A stretch of DNA of 64,000 bases, from positions 35,250,166 to 35,314,165 of the forward strand of contig CAIIXF020000011.1 of NCBI GenBank assembly GCA_903813345.2, written 5' to 3'. Of this stretch, positions 62,315-64,000 are shown in pieces (the first letter of the stretch is position 1; each line of letters begins with the position of its first letter). Position numbers and translations under genes: made by a program. The notes beneath the pieces are model-generated. The model was not told where the DNA came from, did not search any database, and saw only the letters and a program-made list of their open reading frames with translations. This DNA is from Owenia fusiformis. Lineage: Eukaryota > Annelida > Polychaeta > Sabellida > Oweniidae.

Positions 62315-64000
62315 TCATGCTTGTAAAGCTGATTTTGGGGGTACATCTGAGCATTTCATCTTGACAAATCTGTCCAGTTTATGGTCAAAGTCAATGGCTC
62401 GATCTTTTGGCTCTTTGAATTTCACTGTCATAGTGTCACCAAGGTATTTGATAAGTTCACAAGATTCTTCAAATTGCATCAGTCTTTGTTTGTATTTCTT
62501 CCTCACATATTCTGAGCTCTTAGGGTTGTATGCTGGAAAGATAATAACATACAGAATGTTGCCTTATATGGACTTTCTTTAAAAATGATATTCTTCAGGT
62601 TAACCCTTACATGTCATAGAATGTTGGATTATTTGTTAAAATGGGCTCCAAATCAAAACAAAATCTGAAAGTACTGCTTCAGTTAATGGATATTTCTCGG
62701 GACTTCATAAGTCATACACCTAGAGATTTTGAAAATGCAGCTACAATTTTTTCATACAACAGACCTTTCCAATAAATCTCAACCCCTTTTGCATGATAGT
62801 TTCATGACATTATACTGTATTTTAAACTACAATTCTTTCATACAACAGACCTTTCCAATAAATCTCAACCCCTTTTGCATGATAGTTTCATGACATTATA
62901 CTGTATTTTAAACTACAATTTTTTCATACAACAGACCTTTCCAATAAATCTCAACCCCTTTTGCATGATAGTTTCATGACATTATACTGTATTTTAAACT
63001 ACAATTTTTTCATACAACAGACCTTTCCAATAAATCTCAACCCCTTTTGCATGATAGTTTCATGACATTATACTGTATTTTAAACTACAATTCTTTCATA
63101 CAACAGACCTTTCCAATAAATCTCAACCCCTTTTGCATGATAGTTTCATGACATTATACTGTATTTTAAACCCCTTACCTTTGAGATGATATGCTACGTA
63201 TAACAAGGCAGATTTTGAAGGTGTCAGGAATGGGTATTTAGGTTTAAACAGTCCTACAGCTGTTAATGCCTTCTGTATGGCTGTTGCCACAGACTGTTCC
63301 ATATAACCAAGCATTGGGAGACCCGTCACTGTAATGTTGTCCTTCCTTGGGGGAAGTTTGTGGGGTAGCTTTAGATTCCAGTATTTTTCAGGTAATCTGA
63401 ATAAAAAGATTGAACATGAGACATTTCACAAGAGACATATCTCCGAGACATAAACAGTATATAATCAGAATCTTCATTTTTTGAAAAAAGAGTAAAATGC
63501 TTTGGAAGTGGAGGGTGGAATCAGTAATTTTTAATCAATAGTTTAAAACTATAATTTCCATATCAAGCTTAGATATGTAATACATTTCCAGTAATATATA
63601 GTCACATAATCCCTCATGATGCTTTGTTCCATCATATATTCCTTGGAATAAAAACCATATTCTTTATTCATGGAATAACATTTGTATATACATGCACTGA
63701 TAAAATCTTACCTCATAAACTTTTGTAATTTTTCTTCTTGTTCAAAATAATACAGTTTATCCCGATACTCGACCACAAGTTCTGGATCTCCAGGTTTAAT
63801 TGCCTCATAGCGACACTTCCCATCTAGGAATGTCACAGGACAATAGCCCTGCAGCTCGATCTGTTTCGGGAAAAGATTTTTAACATCTCCTGCAGTGCGT
63901 CTGATTGGCAATAGTTCCTTTGGCGGAAGTGGACGTGGTGCTAATGGTGGCACATATTTTTCAGGTTCTTCTAGGAATTGTGATAGTTCTTTCTCACCAG
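62315..64000 (-). CDS. AK9: AK9 (adenylate kinase 9), C-terminal exons, partial
   Basis: Large multi-domain nucleoside mono/diphosphate kinase; only its C-terminus is in the window. Three exons on the minus strand: 63712 to beyond 64000 (GEKELSQFLEEPEKYVPPLA, then FPKQIELQGYCPVTFLDGKC, RYEAIKPGDPELVVEYRDKL and EEKLQKFMR), 63179-63396 (LPEKYWNLKLPHKLPPRKDN, LGYMEQSVATAIQKAL, KPKYPFLTPSKSALLYVAYH) and 62315-62532 (YNPKSSEYVRKKYKQRLMQF, EESCELIKYL, KEPKDRAIDFDHKL, stop). Junction phases agree. The GYCPVT...RYEA...YRDKLY...F block and the terminal RAIDFDHKL are as I remember them in vertebrate AK9. The catalytic P-loop domains lie outside the window. The gene enters from the right edge. Confidence 0.9.
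62741..63170. repeat. 86-bp tandem array in the last AK9 intron
   Basis: Five copies of an 86-bp unit (CTACAATTTTTTCATACAAC, AGACCTTTCCAATAAATCTC, AACCCCTTTTGCATGATAGT, TTCATGACATTATACTGTAT) start at 62741, 62827, 62913, 62999 and 63085. Copies differ at about one base (TTTTTT or TTCTTT). The array stops 8 bp from the AK9 splice donor at 63178 and occupies most of the intron. Confidence 0.95.

Overview
The window is animal nuclear DNA. It is AT-rich and intron-rich, with conserved metazoan genes split by GT-AG introns and a heavy load of decayed transposons. The gene set (H1, IBA57, SNRPE, WASHC3, AK9) and the wide range of non-LTR, hAT, mariner-like and foldback elements suggest a (probably marine) invertebrate, possibly a deuterostome or lophotrochozoan. 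I cannot name the species from sequence alone. AK9 is missing from the best-known ecdysozoan models, as far as I recall, which argues mildly against an insect or nematode.

Layout. 1-6.5 kb: no gene; a TIR element (4288-5958) sits inside a copy of a hairpin repeat family, followed by a LINE scrap. 6.5-16.7 kb: a segmental duplication carrying two intronless histone H1 genes on the minus strand (6842-7306 and 13218-13682), each with a TATA box, an H1 box and a replication-type 3' stem-loop. The copies have since gained different insertions, and a 570-bp palindrome lies between them. 16.8-30.9 kb: transposon graveyard with APE-type LINE pieces, a YIDD reverse-transcriptase remnant, a TA-flanked MITE, a CR1-like LINE on the minus strand broken by a second LINE, a LINE 3' end with an ATA tail, and a duplicated low-complexity repeat. 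31.9-33.4 kb: inverted SINE-like copies, one split by a hAT element.

33.7-40 kb: IBA57 (+), a mitochondrial iron-sulfur cluster assembly factor. Its second coding exon is preceded by eight partial tandem copies of the exon start, each with its own splice acceptor; this is the most unusual structure in the window. A 1.3-kb TIR element with a 5-bp target duplication lies in its fourth intron. 42.4-51.2 kb: SNRPE (-), the Sm protein E of spliceosomal snRNPs, with a 6.5-kb first intron full of nested inverted repeats. 51.46-55.0 kb: WASHC3 (+), a WASH-complex subunit, head-to-head with SNRPE across 256 bp that looks like a bidirectional promoter. 59.7-60.6 kb: an unrecognised 303-codon reading frame. 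62.3-64 kb: the last three exons of AK9 (-), with an 86-bp tandem array beginning 8 bp inside the last intron.

The genes are unrelated housekeeping or ciliary/metabolic functions; nothing suggests an operon or shared pathway. Gene structures were assembled by eye from reading-frame continuity, splice consensus and remembered family sequences. Exon joins were checked by codon arithmetic, without alignments or transcripts.
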